Positions 1-9,628 of a stretch of DNA of 64,000 nt are shown here, one piece after another (within the stretch, counting starts at the first letter, position 1; each line of letters opens with the position of its first letter). The stretch covers positions 186,001 to 250,000 of the forward strand of contig NZ_JAELYA010000006.1 of NCBI RefSeq assembly GCF_017589465.1, in the 5' to 3' direction. Source of the stretch: Pseudomonas schmalbachii. Its GTDB lineage: Bacteria; Pseudomonadota; Gammaproteobacteria; Pseudomonadales; Pseudomonadaceae. Made by a program: the position numbers and the translations under genes. The notes beneath the pieces were generated by a model. It did not search any database and was not told the DNA's origin. It saw only the letters and a program-made list of their open reading frames with translations.

Positions 1-249
1 CTGCTGGCTGCCGGTCACCGGTGAGTCGTAGATCAGGGCGGTCTGCTCGCCGCGGCCCAGTTCGATCTGCCGGTCGAGGGCGAGGTAGCAGGTGTTCAGC
101 CGGCCATCGGCGAACCAGCGATGGCTGCCGTCCGGAAGGGCTTCGAGAGAGGTCTGCGGGGCGCGGTACCAGTCCACCGTTGCGGCCTGTTCGGCCCAGA
201 AGCTGGCGGGGTCCGCGATGGAACGGTCGTAGCACTGCCGGTAATGCAT
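1..249 (-). CDS. prpE: Propionyl-CoA synthetase PrpE, N-terminal part (runs off window)
   Basis: Only the first 83 codons are present; the gene continues past the left edge. The protein begins MHYRQCYDRSIADPASFWAEQ, followed by an aromatic-rich stretch and a W-F-x-x-G-x-x-N-xx-Y block. This is the N-terminal cap of acetyl/propionyl-CoA synthetases, and the Y-x-R-S-I-x-x-P-x-x-F-W-A-E-Q pattern is closer to PrpE than to Acs. The enzyme would activate propionate with ATP and CoA in the cytoplasm, feeding the methylcitrate cycle whose genes lie at 24-32.5 kb. The ATG at 249 has a GAGGG ribosome site about 8 bases upstream. The adenylate-forming core is not visible, so another short-chain acyl-CoA synthetase is possible. 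Confidence 0.78.
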   Translation of the reverse strand, partial: MHYRQCYDRSIADPASFWAEQAATVDWYRAPQTSLEALPDGSHRWFADGRLNTCYLALDRQIELGRGEQTALIYDSPVTGSQQ

Positions 250-628
250 TATCTGACCCTCGAAAATTGTTTTTATAGGGAGGTCGAACAACGATTATGG
301 ACGGGACAAGCCAGTCCGCCATCACCCTTTGGTATACCCTGGCCCGACGCCGATCCGGCACTTCCCGCACCTGAAGATCGAGCACGCCTGCCAGTTGCCG
401 GGACAGCATCGCCCAGGCCGGCGAAGCGCCCGGCCATGACGACGGCGATTACTTTTCAAGACTTTTCAGCAAGGTCATGGGGATATCGCCCAGCGCCTGC
501 CGGCGGCGTCTGGGACAGGGCAAGGGCGGCGCCCGAGCCGATTGTCGGCCCTCCCGCACGGAGCGGCCGCGTCCGTCGAGGCGGGACTAAACTTTGAGCT
601 CCCGCCACCCTGCACAGGATGCCGAACC
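250..628. other. Gene-poor spacer between prpE and a small ORF
   Basis: No convincing gene is seen on either strand. The part next to prpE is AT-richer and holds a CTATAAAA-like stretch read on the minus strand, which may belong to the prpE promoter. I found no GntR palindrome like those in front of the prp cluster. Confidence 0.4.
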
Positions 629-823
629 ATGATCATCGCCGTCCGTCCAGTCGACAGTTCGAAGGGCGCCCAGTGGCAGGTCTGCCTCGACCAGCAGGCC
701 ATCACCTTCCGCAGCGAGCAGGAAGCCCGCCACTTCGTCGCCACCCTCGAAGCGCGCCTGCAGGCACCCCACGAGTTGCCGCACCACGAGCTGCCGCGCT
801 ACGAACCGGAGCTGCGGCCATGA
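629..823 (+). CDS. Small conserved-looking hypothetical protein (64 aa)
   Basis: An ATG with AGGA about 9 bases upstream opens a 64-codon frame that ends 6 bases before the convergent efflux gene. The protein starts MIIAVRPVDSSKGAQWQV, has a short beta/alpha-like first half including E-Q-E-A-R-H-F, and ends in a low-complexity H-E-L-P/R-Y-E-P-E-L tail. There is no signal peptide or membrane segment. I do not recognise a characterised family. It is called real because of its start, its ribosome site and its sensible composition. Confidence 0.5.
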   Translation: MIIAVRPVDSSKGAQWQVCLDQQAITFRSEQEARHFVATLEARLQAPHELPHHELPRYEPELRP

Positions 824-829
824 GGCGGC

Positions 830-2005
830 TCACACCGTGCGTTCGGCAATCTGCCCGGTGAACCAGCCGAACAGCGTCGCGGTCACGCCGCACAGGGCGA
901 TCACCATCGCCATGGGCAGCGCCGTGCCGTCGTGCAGCACGCCCACCATTGCCGATGCACCCGCCGCCACGCTGAACTGCAGGCTGCCCATCAACGCCGA
1001 GGCGCTGCCGGCATGCCGGCCCTGCTTCGCCAGCGCACAGGCCGCCGAGTTGGGCATGAGGAAACCGAGGCTGGCGATGCAGCCGAACAGCGGCAGCAGC
1101 AGCGGCCACAATTCCGCCGGCCGGCTCAGGCTGACGGCCAGCAGCGCCACCGCGCAGGCCAGGTAGAGCCACACCGCGCGCCGCAGCCAGAAGCCCGGCC
1201 CGCGGTAGCGCAGCAGCCGGCTGTTGACCTGCCCCATGAGGACGAAGCCCGCCGCGTTGCTGCCGAACACCCAGCCGTAATGTTCCGGCGGCACGCCGTA
1301 GAGCTGGATCAGCACGAAGGGCGAGCCGGCGATGTAGGCGAACATCCCGGCGATGGCCACCCCGCCGGTCAGCGCGTAGCAGAGGAAGGAGCGGTCGCGG
1401 AACAGCCGCAGGTACTGCCCCAGCGCTCCGCGCAGCGGCGGACGCGGGCCGGCCGGAATGGTCTCCGGCAGCCACAGGGCGATGGCCAGCCCGGCCACCG
1501 CGCTGAACAGGGTCAGGCAGTAGAAGATCGACTGCCAGCCGGAAATCTCCAGCAGCACCCCGCCGGCCAGCGGCGCAAGAATCGGCGCCAGCCCCATCAC
1601 CAGCATCAGCTGCGAGAAGGCCCGGGCGGCGGCGACCGGATCGCACAGGTCGCGCACCACCGCCCGCGACACCACCATCCCGGCGCAACCGCCAAGCGCC
1701 TGGACGAAGCGCGCGGCGACCAGCCAGTGCAGGCTCGGCGCGAACGCGCAGGCCAGCGACGCCACGGTGAAGATGCTCACCCCCACCAGCAGCGGCACAC
1801 GCCGGCCGAAACGGTCGGCGAGCGGCCCATAGAGCAGTTGGCCGATGGCCAGGCCGGCGAAGTACACCGAGAGGCTGAGCTGCACCTGCTCGACATCGGT
1901 GCCGAAGACATTGGCCAGGGTCGGGAAACTGGGCAGATAGAAGTCGACGGCCATCGGGCCGAAGGCGCTGAGCGCACCGAGGATCAGCAGGATGCGGAGA
2001 GTCAT
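830..2005 (-). CDS. Bcr/CflA-type MFS drug efflux transporter
   Basis: A 391-residue, 12-helix major facilitator of the drug:H+ antiporter group with 12 transmembrane segments. The first helix carries the Bcr/CflA signature M-A-V-D-F-Y-L-P-S-F-P. The loop between helices 2 and 3 is G-P-L-A-D-R-F-G-R-R, the MFS motif A. A proline/glycine-rich helix 5 (LMLVMGLAPILAPLAGGVLL) matches antiporter motif C. It should sit in the inner membrane and export a hydrophobic drug or metabolite using the proton gradient; the substrate cannot be read from sequence. It is transcribed away from a 279-base, relatively AT-rich spacer that probably holds its promoter. Confidence 0.85.
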   Translation of the reverse strand: MTLRILLILGALSAFGPMAVDFYLPSFPTLANVFGTDVEQVQLSLSVYFAGLAIGQLLYGPLADRFGRRVPLLVGVSIFTVASLACAFAPSLHWLVAARFVQALGGCAGMVVSRAVVRDLCDPVAAARAFSQLMLVMGLAPILAPLAGGVLLEISGWQSIFYCLTLFSAVAGLAIALWLPETIPAGPRPPLRGALGQYLRLFRDRSFLCYALTGGVAIAGMFAYIAGSPFVLIQLYGVPPEHYGWVFGSNAAGFVLMGQVNSRLLRYRGPGFWLRRAVWLYLACAVALLAVSLSRPAELWPLLLPLFGCIASLGFLMPNSAACALAKQGRHAGSASALMGSLQFSVAAGASAMVGVLHDGTALPMAMVIALCGVTATLFGWFTGQIAERTV

Positions 2006-2284
2006 TGATCACCTGGATTGCCGGCCGGACGTGCAGTCGGCAATGTCTGCGAAGCATTGGTAGCTGGCTAACGAAAGTGGCAAAGCATAGCAATTCGCCG
2101 GCGCCGGGATGCGCGAAAAAGCTGATCGGTTGGATCGAAAAACAGGTAATCCAGTGCACAGCCGGGCTGGATCTCTCGCGCCTGCCGGACAACTAGCGGA
2201 AAGGCCCCCGAACAATAGAGGAAATTTCCCAGGCAATGAGCAAGGAAAATCCCCCCGATTGCCCCGACAGACCAACCTCCTGCC

Positions 2285-2629
2285 ATGCCTGCCGCGACCA
2301 CGCCCCCGTTCCGACATCCAGCCTTCCTCCCGGTCCTCGGGTGCGTTCTCCTCGCCCTGCTGGCAAGCAAGGGCAATGTACTGCTACCCGGATATTCCGC
2401 CGACGACTGGCGTTATCCGGCGGCGCTGAAGTCCAGCATGTCCGACCACGGCCACTCGGCCTTCCTCACCCCCTGGGCCATACAGGGGCTGTTCCGCGAA
2501 GCGACCGGACACGAACTGGAATGGGTCTATCCCGGGGACGCCGGGCCGGCGCTCTGCCGGGACGCGCCGCCATGGCCCGCAAAAGGTTCGCTCCGGCGCC
2601 AGGACGAGGTGATCTATGTCTGCCTCTAG
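2285..2629 (+). pseudogene. Probable internally deleted remnant of a GtrC/GtrII-like membrane glycosyltransferase
   Basis: This 114-codon ORF has a hydrophobic start, then G-Y-S-A-D-D-W-R-Y-P, which resembles the first helix and periplasmic acidic motif of type-specific Gtr glucosyltransferases (about 450-500 residues). It then moves directly into a soluble tail (P-P-W-P-A-K-G-S-L-R-R) resembling the C-terminal periplasmic end of such proteins. The roughly ten central helices are missing. It overlaps gtrB by 14 bases, as a translationally coupled first gene would, but has no clear ribosome site. The alternative is a genuine small membrane protein of unknown role. The remnant reading is inference from layout and end motifs. 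Confidence 0.45.
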
Positions 2630-3605
2630 ACGCCGGCCGCCGTTCATCTCGCTTGTCGTGCCCTGCTACAACGAAAGCGCCGTGCTGCCGCTGTTCCACG
2701 AAACCCTGACGCAAAAGATGGGTGAACTGGACTGCGTCGGCTACGAGATCGTCTTCGTCAACGACGGCAGCCGCGACACGACGCTGGACTACCTGCGCAC
2801 GCTGGCCACCCTTGATCCGCGCGTGGTGGTGATCGACCTGGCGCGCAATTTCGGCAAGGAAGCGGCACTGACCGCCGGGCTGGACGAGGCGCGCGGCGAT
2901 GTGGTGATCCCCATGGACGCCGATCTGCAGGACCCGCCCGGGCTGCTGGCGACCTTCCTGCAGAACTGGCGCGACGGCTATGACGTGGTGCTGGCGCGGC
3001 GTTGCGACAGGAGCTCCGACAGCTGGCTGAAGCGCACCACGGCTCGCGCCTTCTACAACCTGCACAATCGGCTGGCGGACATTCCGCTGCCACAGGATGT
3101 CGGGGACTTCCGGCTGATGGACCGCCATGTGGTCGACGCGCTGAAAGACCTGCCCGAACGCCGGCGCTTCATGAAAGGCCTGTTCGCCTGGGTCGGCCAC
3201 CGCACCACCATCGTCGACTACACGCGGGACGCGCGGGCCGCCGGCTCCAGCAAGTTCTCCGGCTGGAAGCTGTGGAACCTGGCGCTGGAGGGCATCACCA
3301 GCTTTAGCACGCTGCCGCTGCGCGTGTGGACCTATCTCGGCGCGCTGATAGCCCTGCTTTCCATGTCCTATGCCGGCTTCATCGTTGCGCGAACCCTGCT
3401 GTTCGGCGTCGACCTGCCCGGGTACGCGTCGTTGCTCACTTCGATCCTGCTGCTGTCCGGCATCCAGCTGATCGGCATCGGCGTGGTGGGCGAGTATGTC
3501 GGGCGCATCTATATGGAATCGAAGCAGCGCCCCATCTACCTGGTAGGCGCCCGCTACGGCAGAGGTTCGCTACAGAGTCCGGAAAGTCGTCCGCATGAGG
3601 TCTGA
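2616..3605 (+). CDS. gtrB: Bactoprenol glucosyltransferase GtrB (GT2 family)
   Basis: A 329-residue DPM1-type family 2 glycosyltransferase. The nucleotide-sugar fold shows V-V-P-C-Y-N-E near residue 14, F-V-N-D-G-S-R-D, and the metal-binding D-A-D-L-Q-D-P-P near residue 105. Two C-terminal membrane helices (about 235-300) follow. In O-antigen modification clusters GtrB moves glucose from UDP-glucose to undecaprenyl phosphate on the inner face of the membrane. The ATG at 2616 follows GAGGTGATCT and overlaps the upstream remnant. gtrA overlaps its end, so the two form an operon. Without an intact type-specific transferase nearby, the lipid-linked sugar would need a partner elsewhere. Confidence 0.85.
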   Translation: MSASRRRPPFISLVVPCYNESAVLPLFHETLTQKMGELDCVGYEIVFVNDGSRDTTLDYLRTLATLDPRVVVIDLARNFGKEAALTAGLDEARGDVVIPMDADLQDPPGLLATFLQNWRDGYDVVLARRCDRSSDSWLKRTTARAFYNLHNRLADIPLPQDVGDFRLMDRHVVDALKDLPERRRFMKGLFAWVGHRTTIVDYTRDARAAGSSKFSGWKLWNLALEGITSFSTLPLRVWTYLGALIALLSMSYAGFIVARTLLFGVDLPGYASLLTSILLLSGIQLIGIGVVGEYVGRIYMESKQRPIYLVGARYGRGSLQSPESRPHEV

Positions 3606-4032
3606 ACAGCCGTCGCCGGCACGCCGCTTCCTGCTCTTCGCCATCGGCGGCGGGCTAGGTTTCGTGGTCGACAGCCTGGTTCTGCACGGACTTCTGCATC
3701 TGGGAGCGAACCTCTACACAGGCCGGCTGCTGTCGTTCCTGTGCGCGGTACTGGCGACCTGGCTGTTCAACCGCAACCGGACCTTCCGGGAGCGCCGGTC
3801 GAACCACGGGCTGCTGGGCGAAGCACTGCGCTACCTGCTGGCGATGAGCGCCGGCGGCGCGCTCAATCTGTCCTGCTACGCCCTGTTGGTGCATTACTGG
3901 GAGTTGGCCCGCAACTGGCCTGTGCTGGCGGTAGCGGTCGGCTGCCTGGCGGGCATGCTGGTGAATTTCGCCAGTTCCAGCCTGTGGGTGTTCCGAGGCA
4001 TCGCGGCAGGCGAACCGGGCCGGGATCGTTGA
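3595..4032 (+). CDS. gtrA: GtrA-family flippase-like membrane protein
   Basis: A 145-residue protein with four predicted membrane helices. Its pattern is the GtrA family's: R-R-F-L-L-F-A-I-G-G-G-L-G-F-V-V-D at the start, W-L-F-N-R-N-R-T-F after helix 2, and a final helix ending N-F-A-S-S-S-L-W-V-F. GtrA proteins are thought to flip undecaprenyl-phosphate-linked sugar to the periplasmic face. The start overlaps gtrB by 11 bases, which suggests coupled translation. Order here is remnant-gtrB-gtrA, unlike the common gtrA-gtrB-gtr(type) order of phage serotype-conversion clusters. Confidence 0.85.
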   Translation: MRSEQPSPARRFLLFAIGGGLGFVVDSLVLHGLLHLGANLYTGRLLSFLCAVLATWLFNRNRTFRERRSNHGLLGEALRYLLAMSAGGALNLSCYALLVHYWELARNWPVLAVAVGCLAGMLVNFASSSLWVFRGIAAGEPGRDR

Positions 4033-4054
4033 ACCCCGGCCCGGCCGCTGCGGA

Positions 4055-7000
4055 TCAATGCTGCGCCGGCTCCACCTCCTCCGTCTTGGCCTTGCGCTTG
4101 CCAAGCCTGTCGGAGGCCGACTCCACCAGCATGTAGAACATCGGGATGAGGAAGGTCGCCAGCACGGTCGCCGCGAGCATCCCGCCGATCACCCCGGTGC
4201 CGATCGAATGGCGGCTCGCCGAACCGGCGCCGGCGCTGATCGCCAGCGGCACGCAACCGAGGATGAAGGCCAGCGAGGTCATCACGATCGGCCGGAAGCG
4301 CAGCTTGGCCGCCTCCAGCGCCGCCTCGAACGGTCCGATACCCTTCTCTTCGCGGATCATCACGGCGAACTCGATGATCAGGATGGCGTTCTTCGCCGCC
4401 AGGCCGATCAGGGTCACCAGGCCGACCTGGAAGTACACGTCGTTGTCCAGCCCGCGCAGCCAGATCGCCAGGATCGCGCCGAACACCGCGAAGGGCACCG
4501 CGGTGACCACCGCGAGCGGCAGCGTCCAGCGCTCGTACTGGGCGGCGAGGATGAGGAACACCAGGATCAGGCCGAAGACGAACGCCGTACTGCCTGAGCC
4601 CTGGGTCTGCAGTTCCTGGTAGGCGGAACCGATCCAGGCCAGCGCGTAGTCCTCGCCGAGCGTTTCGTTGGCCACTTCCTGCATCGCCGCCAGCGCCTGG
4701 CCGGAGCTGTAGCCGGGCGCCGGGCCGCCGATCAGCTTGGCCGCCGGGAACACGTTGAAGCGGGAATACAGGGCCGGGCCAAGAATGCGCTGCACGGTGA
4801 CCAGCGAGGACAGCGGCACCAGCTCGCCGCTGGCCGAACGGACGAAGACCTGGCTCAGGTCTTCCGGCTTGCGGCGGAAGTCCGGTTCGGATTCCAGGGT
4901 CACCTGCCAGGTGCGCCCGTACAGCGAGAAGTCGTTGACGTAGTAGCTGCCGAAGGTCGACTGCATCGCCGTGAACACATCGTTGATCGAAACGCCGATG
5001 GAGCGCGCCTTGGTGCGGTCGAGGTTGATGTAGTACTGCGGCACGTTGGCGTTGAAGGTACTGTTCACCCCGGCCAGTTCGGGGCGCTTGGCCGCCGCGG
5101 CGAGGAACTTCTGGACGGTCTCGCCCAGTTGCTGGATGGTGCCGCCGCTACGGTCCTGGATATACGACTCGAAGCCGCCGGTGGTACTCATGCCGGTGAT
5201 CGGCGGCGGGTTGAACGACATCACCACGCCATCCTGCTGCACCGCGCCCATGGCCATGAAGGTATGGGTCAGGTTGCGCGCGTCCAGCTCGGGCGTGGTG
5301 CGCTCCTTCCAGTCCTTCAATGGCACGAAGGCAACGCCGGCGTTGCTGATCACGCTGTTGGTGAGGATGTCGAGTCCGGCGAACGTCACGACGTCGCGAA
5401 CCGCCGGGTGCTCCATCAACTTCTTGTCCAGCTCCGAGGTCAGGTCGGTGGTACGGGTGACCGACGCGGCAGGCGGCAGGAAATAGGCATTGATCACATA
5501 GCCCTGGTCTTCGTCCGGAACCAGCGAGCTCGGCACCCGGCCGAACAGGACCACCATGATGCCGATCATGCCGGCGAACAATGCCAGGCCGATCCCCACG
5601 CGCTTGAGGAAGAACTGCACGCCCGCGCCATAGCCGGCGGTGGCCTTGTCGAACATGCGGTTGAACCAGCGGAACGGCGCCAGAGGCTCCTTGTGCCCGG
5701 GCTTGAGGATCAGCGCGCACAGCGCCGGCGACAGCGTCAACGCGACGATCCCGGAGATCACCACCGATACCGCAATGGTGATCGCGAACTGCTTGTACAT
5801 CTGCCCGGCCAGACCACCGAGGAAGCCGACCGGGATGAACACCGCACAGAGCACCAGCACGATGGCGATGATCGGGCCGGTCACCTCCTCCATCGCCTTG
5901 ATCGCCGCCTCCCGTGGCGACAGCTTCTCGGTGCTCATCACCCGTTCGACGTTTTCCAGCACCACGATGGCGTCGTCCACCACGATGCCGATCGCCAGCA
6001 CCATGCCGAACAGCGTCAGCAGGTTGATCGAGAAGCCGAGCAGGTACATGCCGGCGAACGTGCCGACCAGCGAGACAGGAATGGCCAGGATCGGAATCAG
6101 CGTGGCGCGCAGGTTCTGCAGGAAGATGAAGACCACCAGCATCACCAGCACCAGCGCCTCGAAGAAGGTGTGCACCACCTCCTCGATGGAGACCTCCACG
6201 AACACCGTGGTGTCGTAGGGAATCTTGTAGGTGATGCCCGACGGGAATTTCTTCGCCAGCCGTTCCATGGTGTCGCGCACCGCCTGGGCGGTATCCAGCG
6301 CGTTGGCGCCGGGCTGCAGGTAGATGCCGAACGCGGCGTTCTGCTGGCCGTTCAGCGTGGTGACCATCGAGTAGTCCTGGGCGCCCAGCTCGATGCGTGC
6401 CACGTCCTTCAGCAACAGGCTGGCGCCGGTGGCGTCGCTGCGCAGGATGACGCTCTCGAACTCCTTGGGATCGCTGAAGCGGCCCTGGGTGGTCACCGTA
6501 TAGGTGAAGTCCTGCGGCTGCTTCAGCGGTTGCTGGCCGAAGCTGCCGGCGGCGAACTGCGAGTTCTGCTCGCGGATCGCGTTGACCACGTCGGTCGGCG
6601 TCAGGTTGTACTGCGCCAGCTTGTCCGGACGCAGCCAGATGCGCATGGCGTAGTCCTTGGCGCCGAACTGGCTGGCATCGCCCACACCGGGGATACGCTT
6701 CAGTTCGTCGATGATATTCACCAGCGCATAGTTGCTGATGAACACCGGATCGCGGGAGTTGTCCGGCGAGTAGAGGGTGACCATCTGCAGGATGTCGGAG
6801 GACTTCTTCTCCACCTTCACGCCCTGCCGGCGCACTTCCTCCGGCAGCTTGGCCAGCGCCGCCTGTACCCGGTTGTTGACGTTGATGGTGGCCTGGTCCG
6901 GATCGGTGCCCACCTGGAAATACACGGTGAGGTTCATGGCACCGCTGGTGTCGGAGTTGGACAGCTGGTAGATCATGCCCTCGACGCCGTTGATCTCCTG

Positions 7001-7201
7001 TTCCAGCGGCGCCGCCACGGTCTCGGCGATCACCTGCGAGCTGGCGCCCGGGTACATGGCGGTCACGGCCACCTGCGGCGGAAGGATTTCCGGATACTGC
7101 GCCACCGGCAGGGCACGCAGCGCCGCCAGCCCGCCAAGCAGGATGACGATGGAAATCACCATGGCGAAGATGGGGCGGTCGATGAAGAAGCGCGAAATCA
7201 C
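4055..7201 (-). CDS. RND multidrug efflux pump, inner-membrane subunit (HAE1 family)
   Basis: A 1048-residue AcrB/MexF-type pump with the family's full length. It starts [13 protein letters not shown], has the proton-relay double aspartate in [15 protein letters not shown] on helix 4, and the helix 10 lysine in [11 protein letters not shown]. Two large periplasmic domains lie between helices 1-2 and 7-8. It would export drugs or other amphiphiles with the adaptor encoded 16 bases upstream. No outer-membrane channel gene follows, so it probably borrows an OprM/TolC-type channel, as MexJK does. Assignment to a named Mex system is not possible from reading alone. Confidence 0.92.
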   Translation of the reverse strand: MISRFFIDRPIFAMVISIVILLGGLAALRALPVAQYPEILPPQVAVTAMYPGASSQVIAETVAAPLEQEINGVEGMIYQLSNSDTSGAMNLTVYFQVGTDPDQATINVNNRVQAALAKLPEEVRRQGVKVEKKSSDILQMVTLYSPDNSRDPVFISNYALVNIIDELKRIPGVGDASQFGAKDYAMRIWLRPDKLAQYNLTPTDVVNAIREQNSQFAAGSFGQQPLKQPQDFTYTVTTQGRFSDPKEFESVILRSDATGASLLLKDVARIELGAQDYSMVTTLNGQQNAAFGIYLQPGANALDTAQAVRDTMERLAKKFPSGITYKIPYDTTVFVEVSIEEVVHTFFEALVLVMLVVFIFLQNLRATLIPILAIPVSLVGTFAGMYLLGFSINLLTLFGMVLAIGIVVDDAIVVLENVERVMSTEKLSPREAAIKAMEEVTGPIIAIVLVLCAVFIPVGFLGGLAGQMYKQFAITIAVSVVISGIVALTLSPALCALILKPGHKEPLAPFRWFNRMFDKATAGYGAGVQFFLKRVGIGLALFAGMIGIMVVLFGRVPSSLVPDEDQGYVINAYFLPPAASVTRTTDLTSELDKKLMEHPAVRDVVTFAGLDILTNSVISNAGVAFVPLKDWKERTTPELDARNLTHTFMAMGAVQQDGVVMSFNPPPITGMSTTGGFESYIQDRSGGTIQQLGETVQKFLAAAAKRPELAGVNSTFNANVPQYYINLDRTKARSIGVSINDVFTAMQSTFGSYYVNDFSLYGRTWQVTLESEPDFRRKPEDLSQVFVRSASGELVPLSSLVTVQRILGPALYSRFNVFPAAKLIGGPAPGYSSGQALAAMQEVANETLGEDYALAWIGSAYQELQTQGSGSTAFVFGLILVFLILAAQYERWTLPLAVVTAVPFAVFGAILAIWLRGLDNDVYFQVGLVTLIGLAAKNAILIIEFAVMIREEKGIGPFEAALEAAKLRFRPIVMTSLAFILGCVPLAISAGAGSASRHSIGTGVIGGMLAATVLATFLIPMFYMLVESASDRLGKRKAKTEEVEPAQH

Positions 7202-7217
7202 GATAGGCGCTCCTTGA

Positions 7218-8399
7218 TCACGGATTGGCCGAAGTGGCAGGTGCGACGGTTTCGGCCGGCGTCTCGACGATCTTCACCGGCTGGTCCGGACGGACCTTCG
7301 GCAAGCCATCGACGATCACCCGGTCACCCGCGTCGATGCCGGAGTCGATCACCCAGCGTCCGCCTACCATCAACGGTGCGGCCACCTGACGCACGCGGGC
7401 GAAGCCATCCTTGTCCACCACATAGACGAACGTGCCGCGCGGCCCCTGGGCCAGGGCGCGTTCCGGGATGGTGATGCCGTCCTTGCGGGTCAGGCCCTTG
7501 ACCGTCACCCGCACGAACTGCCCGGGAATCAGTTGCCGGTCGGGATTGGGCACCACCGCCCGCGCGTTCACGGTGCCGGTGCCGGAGTTGACGAAACTGT
7601 CGGTGAAGTCCACCACGCCATTGATGGAGTATTGGGTTCCGTCACCGAAACGGATCTCGGTACTCAGCTTGCCATCCGGGGGCAACTGCAACCTGCCACT
7701 CTTCACCCCCTCGTTCAGTTGCGTCACGTCCGTATCGGGCACGGCGAAGTTGACATACACCGGATCGAGCTGGGTCAGCTTGGTCAGCAGGCTGGAGTTC
7801 GGGTCGCTGGCCGCCACCAGGCTGCCTTCCGAGCGGGTTTCCTTGCTGGCGACACCGGAAATCGGCGCGATCACCGTGGTGTAGTTGAGGTCGATCTGCT
7901 TGGAGTCGACGTTGGCCTTGGCCGCCTGGACATCCGCCTTGGCCTGCTCGAACGCGGAGATGTAGCGGTCCAGTTCGCTTTCGCTGGCGAAGCCCTTCTT
8001 CTGCAGTTCGCGGATACGCTTGAGGTCGCGGTCGGTCTGCCGGTAGCGCGCCTGCGTCTGCGCCAGCGAACCCTTGGCCTGGGCCAGCGCCGCCTGGTAC
8101 GGACGCGGGTCGATGAGGAACAGCTGCTGGCCCTGCTTGACCGGCCGCCCTTCCTCATAGAAGCGCTTCTGCAGGATGCCGCTGACCTGTGCACGCACTT
8201 CCACCTCGCGGAAACCCGCCGTGCGCGCCGAGTATTCGAGTGACAGCGGAATGGAAGCCTTCTGCACCGTTTCCACGGTCACCGAGGGTGCGGGACGCGC
8301 CGCCCCGGCTGGCTCCTCCGCAGCCTGCACAGTGGAAACGAACACCGCAGATAAGCCGAAAATTGCAAGCGCAACCGGCAAGCGACGGAAGAACGGCAT
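7218..8399 (-). CDS. RND efflux periplasmic adaptor (membrane fusion protein)
   Basis: A 393-residue adaptor with a cleavable signal peptide ([11 protein letters not shown]) and no lipobox, so it should be periplasmic rather than lipid-anchored. Order is: beta/lipoyl half ([11 protein letters not shown]), alpha-helical hairpin with coiled-coil character (about residues 105-165), second lipoyl half (A-P-I-S-G-V-A-S), then beta-barrel and membrane-proximal domains. It links the pump to an outer-membrane channel. It is the first gene of the operon and is divergent from the TetR gene, the usual layout for a locally repressed pump. Confidence 0.92.
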   Translation of the reverse strand: MPFFRRLPVALAIFGLSAVFVSTVQAAEEPAGAARPAPSVTVETVQKASIPLSLEYSARTAGFREVEVRAQVSGILQKRFYEEGRPVKQGQQLFLIDPRPYQAALAQAKGSLAQTQARYRQTDRDLKRIRELQKKGFASESELDRYISAFEQAKADVQAAKANVDSKQIDLNYTTVIAPISGVASKETRSEGSLVAASDPNSSLLTKLTQLDPVYVNFAVPDTDVTQLNEGVKSGRLQLPPDGKLSTEIRFGDGTQYSINGVVDFTDSFVNSGTGTVNARAVVPNPDRQLIPGQFVRVTVKGLTRKDGITIPERALAQGPRGTFVYVVDKDGFARVRQVAAPLMVGGRWVIDSGIDAGDRVIVDGLPKVRPDQPVKIVETPAETVAPATSANP

Positions 8400-8496
8400 G
8401 TAACCTCTCCATGGAAAATTCAGACGGCAGGGAAAGTGAGCAACGCTGGGCTTCTAGTGGCCCACGACAGTAAAGCACTGTTCATGCATCAAAATC

Positions 8497-8519
8497 AGTA
8501 CACTCGCCCGTCAAGTACA
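8497..8519. promoter_or_regulatory. Candidate TetR operator between pump operon and regulator
   Basis: The 148-base divergent spacer holds AGTACA twice, at 8497-8502 and 8514-8519, and each contains the self-complementary GTAC. A minus-strand TTGACG at about 8507-8512 could be the pump promoter -35 box, which would put the repeats on top of it. This is a guess from position and symmetry; the match is short. Confidence 0.3.
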
Positions 8520-8547
8520 GAGCCTAGTCCGTATAACAACGAGTGCC

Positions 8548-9174
8548 ATGCGACGAACAAAAGAAGATTCCGAAAAAACCCGTCAGCGGATTCTGGATTC
8601 GGCGGAACATCTGTTCCTGGAGAGAGGCGTGTCGAATACCAGCCTCGAACAGATCGCCAAGGCCGCGGGGGTGACGCGCGGCGCGGTGTACTGGCACTTC
8701 CAGAACAAGGCTCACCTGTTCAACGACCTGCTCAACCAGGTCCGCCTGCCGCCGGAACAACTGACGCTGCGTCTTTCCGGATGCGGCGGGCACGATCCGG
8801 TGCAGTCACTGTTCGACCTGTGCGTGGAAGTGGTGGAAAACCTCGCCCGCGATGAGCAGCGCCGGCGGGTGTTCACCATCCTCCTGCAGCGCTGCGAATT
8901 CACCGATGAGCTGCGCGACGCCGAGCAGCGCCACTCATCCTTCATTCGCCAGTTCATCGACCTCTGCGAGCAACTGTTCGCCCGCGAACCCTGCCGCGAA
9001 CGCCTGATGCCGGGCGTCACCCCGCGCCTCGCCTCGCGGGCGGTGCACGGCATGATCCTCGGCCTGTTCAGCGACTGGCTGCGCGACCCGGATCTGTTCG
9101 ACCCATTGCAGGAAACCGCACAGCTCTTCGATCCCCTGTTCCGCGGCCTGATCCGCGATTGGGGCGCTGCGTAA
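8548..9174 (+). CDS. TetR/AcrR-family repressor of the adjacent RND pump
   Basis: A 208-residue regulator. The N-terminal helix-turn-helix reads S-L-E-Q-I-A-K-A-A-G-V-T-R-G-A-V-Y-W-H-F-Q-N-K, the form shared by AcrR, TtgR and SmeT. The C-terminal half is the ligand-binding and dimerisation domain typical of AcrR (D-E-Q-R-R-R-V-F-T-I-L-L-Q-R-C-E-F). It likely represses the divergent pump operon and itself, and releases DNA when it binds pump substrates. The assignment to this target rests on the head-to-head arrangement. Confidence 0.88.
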   Translation: MRRTKEDSEKTRQRILDSAEHLFLERGVSNTSLEQIAKAAGVTRGAVYWHFQNKAHLFNDLLNQVRLPPEQLTLRLSGCGGHDPVQSLFDLCVEVVENLARDEQRRRVFTILLQRCEFTDELRDAEQRHSSFIRQFIDLCEQLFAREPCRERLMPGVTPRLASRAVHGMILGLFSDWLRDPDLFDPLQETAQLFDPLFRGLIRDWGAA

Positions 9175-9192
9175 ATTGAACGGCTGCGGATG

Positions 9193-9214
9193 TGGCGGGT
9201 TGCACCCGCCCTAC
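9193..9214. repeat. Half copy of the GTAGGGCGGGTGCAACCCGCC repeat family
   Basis: TGGCGGGTTGCACCCGCCCT followed by AC is one arm of the paired repeat seen whole at 17192, 19506, 23687 and 52075. It lies downstream of the TetR gene. Confidence 0.75.
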
Positions 9215-9249
9215 CCTGTTCTTCGTAGGATGGAGCACCCCATAGCGAC

Positions 9250-9332
9250 GTAGGTTGGCGCTGAGCGCAGCGAAGCCCAACATCCGCCAAGCTGTCGCAC
9301 CGTTGGGCTTCGCAAGCTCAGCGCCAACCTAC
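9250..9332. repeat. Paired GTAGGTTGG repeat (REP-like hairpin), overlaps copZ stop
   Basis: The left arm begins GTAGGTTGGCGCTGAGCGCA and the right arm is its near-complement ending GCGCCAACCTAC, with a short loop. The copZ stop codon (TAG on the minus strand, 9329-9331) is part of the right arm. Confidence 0.85.
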
Positions 9333-9526
9333 AAAAGCTCCGCCTCGTAGCCTTCCTCGCGGATCGCCTCCAGCACCGACTGATCCTCCAGCCGGCTGGC
9401 CACCCGCACCTCGCCGCTGCCCAGGTCCACCTGCACGTCCGCCGCCGCGTCGCGGGCCTGTACGGCCTGGGTGATGGCGCGCACGCAGTGGCCGCAGCTC
9501 ATGCCTTTTACCTTGAATGCTTGCAT
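9329..9526 (-). CDS. copZ: Copper chaperone CopZ
   Basis: A 65-residue heavy-metal-associated domain protein. The metal site is K-G-M-S-C-G-H-C-V at residues 7-15, with the two cysteines that bind Cu(I). The rest fits the beta-alpha-beta-beta-alpha-beta ferredoxin-like fold and ends E-G-Y-E-A-E-L-L. It would carry Cu(I) in the cytoplasm to CopA or to CueR. The start at 9526 follows AGGAGCG. It is divergent from copA, with its own CueR box. The last base triplet of the gene lies inside a repeat arm, so the C-terminus may have been set by repeat insertion. Confidence 0.92.
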   Translation of the reverse strand: MQAFKVKGMSCGHCVRAITQAVQARDAAADVQVDLGSGEVRVASRLEDQSVLEAIREEGYEAELL

Positions 9527-9559
9527 CTCGGTCGCTCCTGTTGGCTTATCGATGGCGGG

Positions 9560-9590
9560 AGTGTCGACCTTGCCATCGTGGCAAGGTCAA
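9560..9590 (-). promoter_or_regulatory. CueR box and promoter for copZ
   Basis: The minus strand has -35 TTGACC (9590-9585), a 19-base spacer and a weak -10 GACACT. The dyad ACCTTGCCA-N3-TGGCAAGGT at 9567-9587 fills the overlong spacer. This is the classic MerR/CueR arrangement. Confidence 0.85.
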
Positions 9591-9628
9591 GCCCTGATGA
9601 TCCAGGACAAGCGAGCGCGTCGGAGGGC

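Noticed and set aside
5129-7474. 781-codon open frame opposite the RND pump
   Set aside because: Antisense shadow of the pump gene, rich in H, D, R and Q, with no family pattern.
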